Origin: Mytilisepta virgata
Lineage: Eukaryota; Mollusca; Bivalvia; Mytilida; Mytilidae
Reading direction: 5' to 3'
NCBI GenBank assembly: GCA_028015205.1
Contig: CM051512.1
Coordinates: forward strand, 22,475,139-22,539,138
Length of the DNA: 64,000 nt
Both the position numbers and the translations under genes were made by a program. Each line of letters opens with the position of its first letter. The stretch's first letter is position 1. The notes below the pieces were generated by a model that was not told the origin of the DNA, ran no database searches, and worked only from the letters and a program-made list of their open reading frames with translations. Shown in pieces: positions 38,050 through 51,199 of this stretch.

Positions 38050-40011
38050 GGGGGAGCGAGCACGTAAATCCAGCAAAAATTAAATTATATCCAGTAAACT
38101 GCAAAATATATCTAAAAGGCATATCCTATGTCCCTTTCAAATCCCGTATCAGAGCCTGATTGGAAGTAAAAAATTTTAATAAATGACACTAAAACTGTTA
38201 AAACAGTTGAAAAATTTTTAAATAAGAATTAAATGAATATTTTAATAAATCAAATTCACTATCAAATTCCCTTACTGAGCCTTCAACACACACCCTAGTA
38301 CAAGCATATATAACAATAAATCTGTGTGGGAGTGGAATATAAATATTTTACAGGTATCGTTATGACCACAAATCAATAATAATACAAGTTCAAAAGGAGC
38401 TATACTTTCATAATATATGACTAACAATCCTAATGAATAATAGTTCTGTTACATCAGTCTTTGTAAGTGGATATATTATAATTTCCGCTTTTATCCTTTC
38501 AATTTATTCATATTAAATAAAAGTTAATAACAAATAATTCAACAAGGAAGGTCATACACAAAGGCTTGATAAAAGTGCAATTGTGTTAAATTTTTCTGGG
38601 ATTTTCTCCCCCTTTGTTTATTTTGAGAAAGGAATGCCAGGAGTCGGCACTTTTCTGGCATAATTCCTAACGTTTAGCTAAATGACTAATTGAACGCTTT
38701 CTTTTTGAAAGCACTGCTGTTAGAAACTGCATCTCTTACATTAATTAATAAATTAATTTAATATTTATCTATTAATTTTTGTTTGGAAGTAATCTTTGAT
38801 ACTTGTTTTCTTTAAATTATTTTGACGTCATCTATGAGCCTTCCTGTTTCATTACCCCCTATTTAATTCGAGCTTCAAGGTAAGGTAGATTAATTTAGAT
38901 ATTTATTTTTGAATATTAATTAATTTCATTAGTAAACTTAGTTCGAGATAACTCCGACGTCCAACTTTCACGGATACTTTTTCAATATCTATATCTATGT
39001 CAATGTCATCATAGCGCAAATTCAATCAAATACCGCCGGGAGAAATCTGTGATCTGTATACATGCATTTTCACAGTTATTTAGGAAAAAATTTAAGACAT
39101 CCATGTTTTAACAGAGCTGTTTCTGTTTAAAACAGTTAATTCATATCAATAATGTCTGAGATAATACGGACGCTAATCATGAGCACAAAAAGTTTGTGTT
39201 ACAAATACAACTGATATACTGTAAATTCAGAAATTATTGCGTGCATTTTTTATTGCAATTTTGTCATATCAGACCAAAATGCAAATTAATTTTTTGCGAT
39301 ATTGAGAAAACTCCCGCTTCATGCATGTAAAAAATTCCAAAATGCGAGTTTAAATTATTGCAATTACAAGCTTTCGCATTTTTTGCAATAATAAAAAACA
39401 TCCCAATAATTTCCCAATTTACAGTACACCAAATGTCTGTTTATTCCGTTGTTCATGAAAGGACTGAAAATTAAGAAAGTGAATGATAGGATGTATGCGT
39501 TAAATGTGACAAAACACCTGCTTACATAATTCCATTAGGGGAACCATTCAAAACCAAGAGACTTAATTTCCTCTGAAAGTCTGAATGTTTCAAGAACCAA
39601 TGTATCAACGTTCTTATCTCGCAAACACCTGCTCTTACAAGAGCACTGACAACTCTATGGAAACTCACATTGGTAAAAGTAACTAAAGAATACACATAAA
39701 GTCTGCTTTCAAGCAAGTCCACGGAAATAATTATACAAGGCAGAACAATTAATATTTGACAAGACTTAAACATGCAAGATATATACACAATCTCTGTCAT
39801 GAATCAACCATAAAAATTAACCTCTTTATAAAGAACACCTTTCCTCAATTTACTTCCCTTCAGAAGAATAACTGTATTTGAGAATTCCTTACCTTCACTC
39901 TGTCATAAATCTGTGATTTTTAGTGTCTTCACCTGAAAACCGAGAAAAAACTGTTTTAATTTTACATATTAATTAACACCATGAACAACAGGACGGCACA
40001 ATTACAAGCTT
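38050..40011. other. gene-free AT-rich stretch
   Basis: No supportable exon or element. Inverted A/T-rich words near 39220-39420 hint at a decayed palindromic repeat. Confidence 0.3.
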
Positions 40012-40021
40012 TTATTTCTCA

Positions 40022-40310
40022 GTTTGGCTAAAGTTGAGAAAAATCACATCCCTAGGGGTCGAAAATTTCCTCAAACATTTAAGCATACTTTTCAACACAT
40101 TGAAAAATTTACTTGATGAAATTTTACAACTATTACCCCTCAGTACACATCTGAGATACCACGTGAAGAGCAATTCCTCTAAATGTTTATTAAAAGTAAC
40201 TTTCACTAGGGAAAACAAGAATTGTGCCGTCCTTTCAGACGAGGATACTGAGGTCATACAACTTGCTGATATAAAAGATGTTTTCAGAAGATGGCATGGA
40301 ACACTATACA
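40022..40310 (+). CDS. candidate internal exon of an unidentified gene
   Basis: The frame follows a good acceptor (TTTATTTCTCAG, ending 40021) and runs about 96 codons to a strong donor (TATACAG then GTATGT at 40311). The translation includes NFLKHLSILFNTLKNLLDEI, KCLLKVTFTRENKNC, DEDTEVIQLADIKDVF and RRWHGTLYR. Helical, charged composition and paired splice signals suggest a real exon. No neighbouring exons were found, the family is unknown, and a reverse-strand frame overlaps it. Confidence 0.35.
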
Positions 40311-41534
40311 GGTATGTTGGCTTTTGGTTCCAGAAAGATTCGGATCACAGCGCACAAACCTATAATGCCAGAAGTCGACAAGTCAGCACAAACCCCGATT
40401 TAACTATCTTATAACATTTAACCAGTATAAACCATGGTGCAAATGGACCCGTTACGATTATGAAACACGAGGCATTGTTCGCAATAAGGAGAAAATCTGC
40501 CATTTTCTTAAAGATATTCAAGCCACGTTCAATATTTCGGATAATATATTCCTTTGATGTTTGAGAACAGCCTTGACGTAACCATCAAAGGTGTTATCTG
40601 TACAGTAATAACTCCCGAGTCAAATGTGTTAGAGATGATCCTGTGAAGTAGCAGGAACAAAGCGGAAAAGAAAACTGCCGTAAATCCACTGTTACAATAT
40701 CATTGAAGGATTCATTAAAAAGGGAAAATTTTGGACGGTAAAACATTTCAAATGTACTAAATTCCTTTTTAATTTCGTAAGAATTCTTCACACACAGTTA
40801 AACATAAAAGAACCTTGACACTTACCCAACCAAGATAACACAGGCCTTTTTAACTTTTTAAATTAATGAAAAAAAACACAAATTCTGCCAGTAACAGCAG
40901 CAGTTAAAATTACATCAATATAATGAAAGGAATCTTTCACAACAAGCTATAACACAAACGCATGAACAATGCTAGCCCAACTGACCTTTTTTGTTCCCCT
41001 CCCTGAGGAAGCGAAATCTATGGCACTCAACGATGTTACAAATGACATTTGACAAATTTGACGTAATTTATCTAAAAACGACCATTTTAAGTTTTCAGCG
41101 GATAGAATAAAATCTCTTATTTTCTCTCAATTATTATCAATCAACTTGACAGCCTTTGGACTCTGAACTGTAGTAATGGAGATGACCTTTCACTGACCCG
41201 TTAAATGACCAACAGTGAAATTGTTAATTCCCTGACCAATTAATCCGATCAATGCAGTGACGTTGTGTGTTGTCAAGGAATTTACACCACAACAAAAATA
41301 ACCGATCAGTTAATTCAATTTATTCAGCTAACCAGAATTATATTCACTTCTATTTTTGTATGATTTTTTCTCATTTCATCAGAAGAAAAATCCACCTCAA
41401 AGTAGTTGAACATGTTAAAAATACAACAAAACTCCACATTACCAAACAAAAAATATATAGTATGTTTTAAATGGAAAATTAGTTATGCAAGAGCAATATC
41501 ATGTCACTCTTCCGTACAAAGAGAGATAACTCTA

Positions 41535-41815
41535 TGAAGAAGAAGAAAAAGAAGATGATTTTATTTCCAATTAAAGGGCCATATGAGCATATCTGACAAT
41601 ACAAACAATCATGATTAGAAAAAAATACATGCACAACACATAAGATATATTTATAAGTCACTATTATGATGGCAAACATCAAGTAAAATTATTACTGGTT
41701 AAGACTGTACTCAAAAGCACATCGTCCCGAGCCTGACTACAACAAACAACAAAGGAAAGGGAATGTTCTCTAATCCAAAAGATAGACCATACCCATAAGT
41801 TTTCTATTTGTGTGT
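41535..41815 (-). mobile_element. 5'-truncated LINE copy (3' UTR only)
   Basis: Nearly identical to 47876-48160, which lies directly 3' of a LINE ORF2 tail. On the minus strand it ends in GGAAATAAAATCATC and a CTT-repeat tail, the normal 3' end of a non-LTR retroelement. Confidence 0.7.
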
Positions 41816-42004
41816 GACAGGTCGGATTTTTAATACATTTTAATGAGCTTCGAATGGAAGTCCTTGTCGCGATCGAAATTCATAGGACTTTCGGTACAAA
41901 TTTTACCAAAAATAAAATTTTATAATTCTAAAGTGAGCAACGGGAATTTTCAAAAAGATTTTTTTAATTTTTGTAATTTTATCTAAAAAAAAAAAAAACA
42001 AATA

Positions 42005-42155
42005 CAACGAATATTCGGCGAAACTGGCGAATTTGGCTACATCGTGGCTACCAGTTTTATTGGTGGAGGAATCCAGGGAACCCAGAAGGAACCACTGACC
42101 AAGGGAAAGAAAACTGAAGTCCTTGTCAATTAAGATCGGAGTCAAACAAACCTCA
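42005..42155 (-). mobile_element. diverged SINE fragment, same family as 23434-23698
   Basis: CCAGTTTTATTGGTGGAGGA, AGTCCTTGTCAATTAAGATC and GGAGTCAAACAAACC on the plus strand match the reversed SINE body. The tRNA-like head is not recognisable. Confidence 0.55.
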
Positions 42156-42856
42156 CCAAGAGCTTAATTCGACAATAATTTCTACCCACTGACTATAAAT
42201 ACAATTGTTATATATCTGAACTTTTGACCCTTAACTTGAAACTTAATTAGGAAAAGGCTAAAATGCAGAATTATACACGAAGGTTAATTATTCCTATCTT
42301 AAGGATAAATAACCGGTCATGAAACTGTAATACAATAAGATTATCTACCTGGTAATCAGTAGGATGACTCTAAATACAACGCTAATGAACAATGTAGACA
42401 TATCACATCTGCTCAGTTCTCTGTCATTAAGTTGAAGATTCAGAAAGCGTTGCTTATTGAATTATTGTAAAACGATCCACGTGATTTTATCAGATCGAAG
42501 GACTGAGGTCTATATGTATTGCGATATTGTATATCAAAACCCACGATTAATGATCAAATCTAGAAAAAGTGTACTTTGGTAATCCATTTAACATAATGTA
42601 ATGATTCTGTGACTCTTAAGATCAGGATAGTCTAATTCGTATGAGAAGCTGGTAGCTCAAATATAACATGGGTCGAGTAATGTGTCGAAAAGCTCCGAAC
42701 AAAGCACTACTACTACGGCCGACTTTGAACATTTAGGTTTTAGAACCTCTTGTTATCGTAAATTGCGCCCACACCTTCATAATACATGGGATGGCTAATG
42801 ATATTTGGCAAGAGAATCTTAATTAGACAGTTGATGAATTGGTAAACCTTACAAGT

Positions 42857-42921
42857 GAGTCTGCTCAGGGAAAAAACGGAGTATGCATGAGTCTGCTCAG
42901 TGGGAAAACGGAGTATGCCAT
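42857..42921 (+). repeat. 32-bp tandem duplication
   Basis: Two adjacent copies beginning GAGTCTGCTCAG and ending GGAGTATGC(C)AT, with few differences between them. Confidence 0.8.
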
Positions 42922-42924
42922 TTT

Positions 42925-44000
42925 CTTTAAGAATTCAATCTAAAACTAAGCAACTAGTTTTTTGTAACTGCCAAAAAGGTTACAGAATACTGGGTATTGC
43001 GGGGGAAAAATAAAACCAAAACAAATTCTGTATACATACACTTCAAAGGAAAAAAAACAAATAGGAAAATCGATGAATATTCAGTTGGATGACTAAATCT
43101 ATTGTATCCACAATGGTTTATTTTCATCTCAAGGGAGCAACTGTTCTAAAATATTTCGACGGTTTCCAGTTAGAAAAATAAGTGTACTTGGTTATTAATT
43201 GTTGGGGGCGGCGGAGACAGGTGTACTTTTGAGAGAATCGAGAGAGTTAGTTTTTTAAAAATACCCTCACGAACAAGTAATAACGCTGATCATGAATACT
43301 AATTTTATCTTTTGCACCGACACCAATCCAAAATTTTGAGCGTGTTAATATGCATGCAGGAACGCTGGGCTAAAAGGAATATTTCTAATCTTACATAATA
43401 GTTCAAACCACAAAATGCGTATGCACGTTTTTATATTACTTTTACATGTGAACTTAAATTTTGCCTTTAATTAAGTATATGCTCGACCCATTCTTTTTAA
43501 AATTTCAAAAAATGCAGTTGGTATAAAGAACCTTCAAACTGATAAACTACAAGCATCTTCCTCTCTTAAATATCACAAAAGTTTCCTTTTTCATATAGAT
43601 ATTTTAAAAACTTAACATCAATTTTTATTTAGCCTACCTTGTATTACCGTTCTCCAATTCCATTTGAAGTCTCCAATGCCCTTTGAAGACCAAGCAGATT
43701 TTCTCTAGAAAATCTAATTCTGTTTAATCCTCTTTGAAATTCAACCCATTGTTCATTTTAAAATTTTAATTCTAAGTCCATTCTAACACTTCTTTCAAAA
43801 TATAAACCTAGTTCTTTCAACCAGTGATGAAACGAAAATATCTCAGGGTCATACGAAGTTTACTTCAACGGTCATATCCATTATGATACAAGGGTCAACA
43901 TGGTACAATGCACATCAAGACCATTCAAAGTTTAAACAATGAAAACTATGAAGCAATTTTTGTGCGTTTGTTCCTTACTTCTTGTTATGGAAGAATTTTA
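42925..44000. other. gene-free stretch
   Basis: No exon or bounded repeat recognised. Confidence 0.3.
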
Positions 44001-44002
44001 TA

Positions 44003-44062
44003 GAATAGAGAATGGAAACCGGGAATGTGTCAAAGAGACAACAACCCGACCAAAGAGCAGAA
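44003..44062 (+). repeat. fragment of the mussel-type repeat at 12705-12965
   Basis: AGAATAGAGAATGGAAACCG, AATGTGTCAAAGAGACAACA and CCCGACCAAAGAGCAG match the start of the long copy. Confidence 0.6.
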
Positions 44063-44069
44063 AAATATA

Positions 44070-47000
44070 ACAAGACAATTCGAAAAGTTTAAACATGGGA
44101 AAATATGAAGAAGTTTTTTCCGTTTGTTAATTTTTGCTCTTTATCTTTTTTAGCCTAACTGAAATTATATATTTTTGTAACTTCTGCACGGAGGACTATA
44201 CAGTTCACAAATTTAGTTAGGATAGTTGAATATAAAATAGATTTTTAGAATGATTTTGTTTTGAATTTTGATTATTTTAAAGTTTATTGTTTTGTCCTCG
44301 GTCACATGGAACTGACTTAAATTGAACAAAATGTTTATGTTTTAGCATCGGTTGGTGCTTTAAATAATTTTATTACCAGATTTTGACAATCAGAAATTTT
44401 GTATGTCTGCAATCGCCATTCTAAAAAAAAAGACGCGGACTTATCACGTATACTAACAAATCTACGTCAAAAAATACTTGACATCAATAAATATAACATC
44501 GCTACAATCTATTTTTGTGGCAATACAAATGTGTAGTACAAAAAAATGTTTACTCTTCAAAATGGACTATTGGCGTCAATCAAATGACCTGTTTTTATTA
44601 CAAGATGGCCATCATTAACTGTTTTTGCGTGGGGAGTTACTTTAGTATAAACATTTTTATCCGTTCCATTGACCATTTATGGAATTATTGTCTAAATGTA
44701 TGTTGCATAACATTTTTCTGTAATTTAATTTAGTGCATATAAAAGGTCACTTGATGCACCCGCCATGAATTCGACCTTGTCATAACCTCTGAATCTTCAC
44801 ACAGCCAAATAGCATAAGACAAACGGCATGTCGCAATTTACATCATGCACGGATTTAACTAATATCCTGAAGATTTGGCCTGCTGGACCTAAAATAGTTC
44901 TACTGTGGCTACATACGAGCAAGCTTTTTTTTTGCGTATACAAGCTTGCCCGTATACACAGCCGTCAGCCGCAACCATTGTCAGTCAGCTCTTATGTTTC
45001 TCATTTTGTAATCAAGTTGTTATAGATACAGTTTGTGTTTCTAATTTATAAAATGGGAAATATAACACAAATACAAATGGTCTGATAATCATTGTCAAGA
45101 CAACGAGGCAATATCTTCCAGCAGCAACATTGAACAAATGCGACAGCTTAATTTTTTGGACTGGTCGTGATACCGACCATTTCTTTTTGATACGACTTGT
45201 TTTAATTAATAACAATAATTAAATGATTTATTTGATGTAAATGGAAAATTCTGGTATATGATTCATCACTTTTGAACTAAGGTCAAAGTTATTTTGACCT
45301 TTTTTCTTTGACATATTTGACTTACTACATGTATATGTAAGTATAAGGAAATGTACATGCAATTTTATCTGTAAATAAATAAGAACAAGAAAATAATAAA
45401 AGTCATTTATCATGTGGCGCCCTGCTTTCGGGGATTTTAATTCAAGGGCAATAACTCGGCAACAGTAAGAGTCAAATCCCCGAAAATCGAACTAAACCTG
45501 TATTTAATGCATACCAAAGTTTCAAAGCATTTTATTAACCACAAGCGCAAATGACGGGAAAACGGACTGAAGAAAGGACAGACAAAGGGATCCCTATACA
45601 TCCTGACAGGCTAAAGACTTGTTTTACACAAAAAAAACGTGAATCAAACATTAAGACTATGTAAAGGCCAAATCTAGAGTGCATGGCTGAATCAGTATCT
45701 CGTATACTAGTATCACCCCGAGCTACCAATATATACTAGTCAACAAAAGTAACGATACACGAGTTCGGAACCAAATATCTTGGTAATTCCTTAAAAACAC
45801 TTAAGTATGAGGGAAAAAGTGGTTTGCTTTTTCATTTCTTGATCTAACGTCTCATTTTGAAATTTGGATAAAACTTGAAATGGTGGAAAATGGAAATTTC
45901 CAAAAGAGGGTTAAAATTAAATTTGCGGAAAATCGAGAAAAAAATCGATACACATTTTGTAAAATGAAAATCCAGTGGCTGAAATCAGCAGAAAAAACTT
46001 AAATCCATTGTCATATAGACATTATGATTCACATAACAGGGTAAAAATACTGATTTTTTTAATTTTTGGTTGAAAAATGTGATTTTTGAAATCTCAAAAT
46101 TTGGAATTTTGTATTTCAAACTTTTTGCACAAAATCCATGATTTTGATGAAAAAACAATCTACCGTGAAAATCAGATGTGTGGGTCTATTTTTTCTGCTT
46201 AGTACTGGCCGGATCCATTTATACAAAATTCATACGGAAAAAATATACTCCAATGATTTAGGGCAGTGGTTTGGCAAAGTCATTCCCTCACACATAAAAA
46301 AGTGCGAGTTCAACCATGTTATATGGGATTTTGTAAAATAAGCAATAATGGATATGACAAATATTGGTATTTTTTGTTCTAACGTAGAGTTATACAAAAT
46401 CCACTTTAATCTGACATAAGAGGCTAAGGCAATTTTCCTCTGAAAGAAATCTTTAAAACTCAGCAGCGTTTTTAAGATTCTTTGTTTTCTCCCATTTCCT
46501 TAATTATAATTCAATTACAATTTCTAAAATAAAATTTTAGCAAACGATCAGCTCCGATTGCACCTGAAAAGTTTTCTAGTTTGAAATTTTGTATCTATCA
46601 CTTTGACTGCAGCTGCATGACGGAATAGCATATAAAATCACATAAAACTAAATTAATAAAGAAATATTAAAAACAAACAAACAGACAAACTCTGGAGGAA
46701 CCGTTAAAACTAAAAGCCCCCAGTTATTTGTCGTAAGTGGAAATGAAAATCGCTTGGTACAAATTGGAAAAAAAGTTCTGCATGAAACGATGCTAACGTG
46801 TTCTTTACTAAATTTATAAAATTGTAATAAATAAAAATGCATTACTTTACAAACCTGCTCTGGTGGTATATGTAGGGCCTTCTAACCTTTTAAATGGATT
46901 AATTATTTACCTTATGGTCAGTTTATAGCTGACCAAGCAATTTAAGAATAAAAATGTGTCGACTTACCAATGTCGTCTGCCAAAAATTGTCCTAATTATC

Positions 47001-47870
47001 ACGTGATGGATTTACATAACTAAGTTTATTTTTGCACGTCTGTTTAAAAGTCGAATACACACTATTGACCCACTGCAACCGCTTTTAATGTCTCTTATCT
47101 GTGAGTAGACTTGACCGTTGGTCACTAAACGCCTAATTGATTAGTAAACGTGTGTACATGTGTATCAAAATTACACAATTGAAGCGACGAATAGCGTTTA
47201 CGATAAGTAGGTCATTTCGTTTTTCATAATCATAGTAACTCTGATTCATGATGAATTTATTGATGATAATGAAAATTTCTCCTTTCTAATATTTCGGCTG
47301 AAAATGTTCTCTTCATTTGAAGGTTTTAACAAAAAACAATTAATGACATTGCACAGAGATTAATACGCGCTATAAAAAATTCCTACCGATTACTGACAGC
47401 CTTGACCAAAGGGCAATCATTCGACAATTAAACAGCTGATGCGAATAACATCTGATATTCATTTTCTAGACACCCTGAGCAGACAATCAAAGAATCTCAC
47501 TGCACGTCTGCCGCGTCGTATTTGCGGTCAAATACAGGGTAATATGCACTTGGCATGGTCGGTCATCGCATGTTTCTCGACACAGAGACCTCTGGATGAA
47601 CCCTTGTTTTCCAATAAGTAAACAAGAATTGTGTTACGAAAAGGCCATACACTGTAAATATAGATGTTCTTCACAAGTAGTGATTTTACTATTTATAATA
47701 CATATGTTCATTTGTTCTTAATTCTGATAAATGTACTATTAAAAGGTAAAATATATATGTAAATTTATACCTTGTATGAATTGTCAAGCATTTTAAACTA
47801 TTACAAGATAACATATATTTTTTTAAGAAATACAAGTTCGTTTTTTTAACTTTTTCACCTTTGTTTTGGT
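44070..47870. other. gene-poor stretch
   Basis: No supportable gene. The segment at about 45750-46340 is purine-rich with many AAAATCGATACACA-like words and could be a decayed repeat. A short GC-richer pocket lies at 47440-47600. Confidence 0.3.
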
Positions 47871-47875
47871 CTTGA

Positions 47876-48840
47876 AGAAGAAGATAGATGATTTTATTTC
47901 CAATTAAAGGGCCCATATGAGCATATTTGACAATACAAACAATCATGATTAGAAAAAAAATACATGTACAACACATAAGATATATTATAAGTCACTATTT
48001 TGATGGCAAACATTAAGTATAATTATTACACAAAACCATATCCTGGTTAAGACTGTACCAAAGCGCACATCGCTCCGAGTCTGTCTACAACAAACGACAA
48101 AGGAAAGAGAATGTTCTCTACTTCAAAAGATAGACCATACCCATTAGTTTTCTATTTATCCCGCTAAACATTAACAGTTTACTTTAGGCCGAAATTCAAT
48201 GTCATTTGTGTTACTAATCTACAAGTGGTACCAAGGGACGATGCATGAAGCATGTTCTTCTCTGTTTTTTGAGTATATCAAGATATCATGCCACCTCGTA
48301 TCAATTGTAGAAAAGCCAGACAGTGACATTAAAAACATTACATTTTACTCTCAATAATCAATTTAGAAATAGAAACTAAGAATTGTTTCTCATCATCAAT
48401 CTCTGAAGATGTGCACCTGAGACACAGGGAGCACCTTGATAACGACCTCTTTCTATTTGTAACCCATGGCATGAGATACGTAATCTGGTGAAATTTCTCC
48501 GCTGCCCAAAATATTTCATTAACATGAGATAATTTTCAAGTCCAAAAAATGTTTTAAATTTGCTATTGCTGGATAATTTCCCCTCTGAATGACTTTCTGA
48601 CTGTTTTTTCCAATTTTCTTCATAACACTGGAATATAATTCTTTTATGCAGAAGTTTAAGTTTGTGTTTAGACACATTAAATAATTCTTTCAGACCTGTC
48701 ATTTTATTCAGTAAAAAGGTAACTGACGCATACCAAGATAGAGTTTTAGACTCTGTATAGGCATCTCGCAATAAAAGAAATGCATTGCCCAAGTTTTCAA
48801 GTCTGTACCAAAATCTGATCATGGCTTTTATAATATCAAA
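47876..48840 (-). pseudogene. LINE (non-LTR retrotransposon) ORF2 tail and 3' UTR, frameshifted
   Basis: The minus strand is open from 48822 to 48376 and encodes a LINE ORF2 C-terminal region: KFKTFFGLENYLMLMKYF, then QRRNFTRLRISCHGLQIERG, then RYQGAP. The typical next segment, LCLRCTSSEIDDEKQFL, is present but in another frame near 48415-48365, proving a frameshift. The following sequence to 47876 is the 3' UTR, ending in an AATAAA-containing stretch and CTT repeats. The reverse transcriptase core is missing, so this is a 5'-truncated dead copy. Confidence 0.75.
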
Positions 48841-49179
48841 ATGATTTGGAAAGCGTCCTAAAGCGTCTTTTGAGAGAGCTTTTGTTTTTCCTTAATTCTA
48901 ATTTTTTAATTATTTTCTTCAAACTTGAATTCAGGTTTGATATAGCATTTCGATTTAAGATGGTATCTGTAATATTTTGAAATATTTTTTTTAAAAACAA
49001 AACAAACAAACAAACAAAACAAAACAAAATCAGATAAAAGTACGTGCCCGTAAAACATAATAAATTTTAATAAATTAAAATGAACAGAGAACAATGATGT
49101 TTTATAGCATGTGTTCTAAACAGATGTAGCAGGGCGTTCCTCTTTATAGAACCGTCTGGAAAGGGTTTATCATTAGCTG

Positions 49180-49300
49180 CGCTAGTTGAGTACTCCTTTA
49201 ATTAGCTCAGTTGGTAGAGCGGTGGATTACTGAGCTAAAGGGATAGTAATTTGGGGACACATATCATGCTCTACTGTTACAATGGCAACCAACTATTAAA
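49180..49300 (+). repeat. tRNA-headed repeat, decayed copy
   Basis: TAGCTCAGTTGGTAGAGCGG is a tRNA D-arm/A-box sequence, but the B box is missing and no acceptor stem forms. It shares CTCCTTTA and the downstream ATCATGCTCTACTGTTA-type sequence with 50397-50545. Confidence 0.55.
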
Positions 49301-50084
49301 CCGGTTGTCAATGGGGCTAGTTTGCAAATGGGTTGAAATTAGGCTGGTATATCTTCATCGTAAGACGATGACTCTTGACATGGCGGAAATGTACCGGGTT
49401 ATATTAACTAACTTTAATATGCTGTTGGCGTGGCCAATGATGCGAGCACAACAATAGCCCTTTCTAGAAACTCGTTTCCGTTATCACGATTCTGACTCTA
49501 AAATTATAATTTGAAGCAAGTTATTTCCGTTACTTTACTTTCTTCCGTTTCCTACGAACGAAACTTTTTCTAGCCTTAGTATGTAGCACAGCATGGCTGC
49601 CCCCATTAAACAAAGACTTTTCCACATGACCAATATGTAAAAAATGCATATGCTCCTTTAGCGCTCGCTGCGCCCGTTAATATGAGGCAGGTGTTACCTG
49701 ATGAGCTCCCTCAGTTTTTTAAGAAGGGTATATCAGGAAATGTATATCCATATTTCCCATGAAAAATTATTTGACAAAATATCTTAACAAAGGCTTTGAG
49801 CGGATCCAGGGTCAAAAATACGTACATTGGGGCGAACGGACCCACATTTGCGTCTTAGCTCAAAACCGGAAGTTGGTTTCAACTTCCGATTGAATAAAAA
49901 AATCTTCTGAGTATAGTAGCCAAATCGACACTTCTACCATAATAGATCCCTTCGGGAACTTATTAATGGAAAATACAATCTTTGTTATGGGTATTTTATA
50001 AGCATACAACATACACCATAACATAAAAAGTGAAAATGCAAAAGATATATTAAATAACAGTTAATTGTTATGATAATGTTTTCT

Positions 50085-50150
50085 GGTCTTTGGTTTGGTT
50101 AATTGTTGTCTCTTTGACACATTCCCCGTTTCCATTTTCTATTCTGTCTC
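50085..50150 (-). repeat. reversed fragment of the mussel-type repeat
   Basis: TGTCTCTTTGACACATTCCC and GTTTCCATTTTCTATTCT are the reverse complement of the start of the 12705-12965 repeat. Confidence 0.6.
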
Positions 50151-50396
50151 CTAATACTATGACTGTTTTATAAAGGAAGTAACTGTTTTAATATTACTTG
50201 GTGTTGACGGGTTGTTAAGTTATTGGAATTATTTTCTACTGTATTAAATTAAAATAATTAAATAATTGTGCACGAATATTCTTAGTTAAATCGCAGGACA
50301 GAAATACATGACATTTGTCATCAATTTAATTTTTACAATAAATACACAATCTTGAAATCTTCTTTTGGTATTTTCTGCAGAACATAACCAAATTCC

Positions 50397-50545
50397 AATA
50401 GCTGCGCTATAGTGAAATACTCCTTTAGCTCAGTTGGTGGAGCTGCGGACTGCTGTACTAAAGCTAGGTTCAGGGTTCGAACCCCGGTTGGTGCCGTCGA
50501 TAATAATTTTGGGAATCAAATCATACTATGCTGTTAAACAGATAA
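50397..50545 (+). repeat. tRNA-headed repeat with intact A and B boxes
   Basis: TTAGCTCAGTTGGTGGAGC and GGTTCAGGGTTCGAACCCC are good A and B boxes. The 5' CTCCTTT and 3' GTTGGTGCC do not pair, so it is a tRNA-derived repeat (SINE-like) rather than a functional tRNA gene. Confidence 0.6.
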
Positions 50546-50603
50546 AGAATTTATCTTAGCATGATTTAGAATTTCTGATGTACAAAATTGTAATCGTCTA
50601 AGA

Positions 50604-50950
50604 TTTATAATAATAATAATAATAATTTTATTTGCAAAGTTACACCCATATGGGTCAAGTAAACACAAAACAAAACACATAAGAACATAATATTATATTA
50701 AATACAATAACATAATACATCTAGATGAAGTGGAGAACTTTGACCAACACGGACCTCATTTTCGCAATTCTATAGATTGCTTTGTAAAGTTACCTATTTC
50801 CGGTAAAAGTTCAATATTTGGATTCAGAAGCGTTTTTAGTTGATTGAGTGGCCGATCTCTATTAAATGATGGAACTGAATTAGATATCGTAGAAAACAGT
50901 TGGTCTCTTAATAGTACATTTTGTTTGCATTCAATAAAAAATGAAACTCA
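50604..50950 (-). pseudogene. second LINE-type ORF tail with (TTA)n 3' end
   Basis: The minus-strand frame 50932-50757 encodes NVLLRDQLFSTISN, RDRPLNQLKTLLNPNIELLP and TKQSIELRK, then TGA. This matches the usual last segment of LINE ORF2 proteins (a run ending in Ser/Leu-Arg-Lys). A 3' UTR with GCAAATAAAATT and a TTA tail (50606-50627) follows. It is 5'-truncated. Confidence 0.55.
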
Positions 50951-51199
50951 CATTAGCATTTTTCGACTCAATAGAAAAATGCCAAAATTTGATAAAACAC
51001 AGAATTTCAAAATCCACGGGCATTCCAAACTTGATTCTTTTGCATTGTTAGTTAAAAGTTTAGTATTCAAATATATATAAGTGTGACTGAAGCTTATAAT
51101 GAACATATTTATTTAATTAATAACTCTGTTTTACTGTCCAAAATACACGCAATTGCGTCACGAAACAATTTTTTTCATTGTATGTGATAACCGGTTAGT

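Noticed and set aside
50420..50500. Functional tRNA gene
   Set aside because: A and B boxes are good, but the 5' and 3' ends do not form an acceptor stem and the unit is shared with a decayed copy at 49.2 kb.
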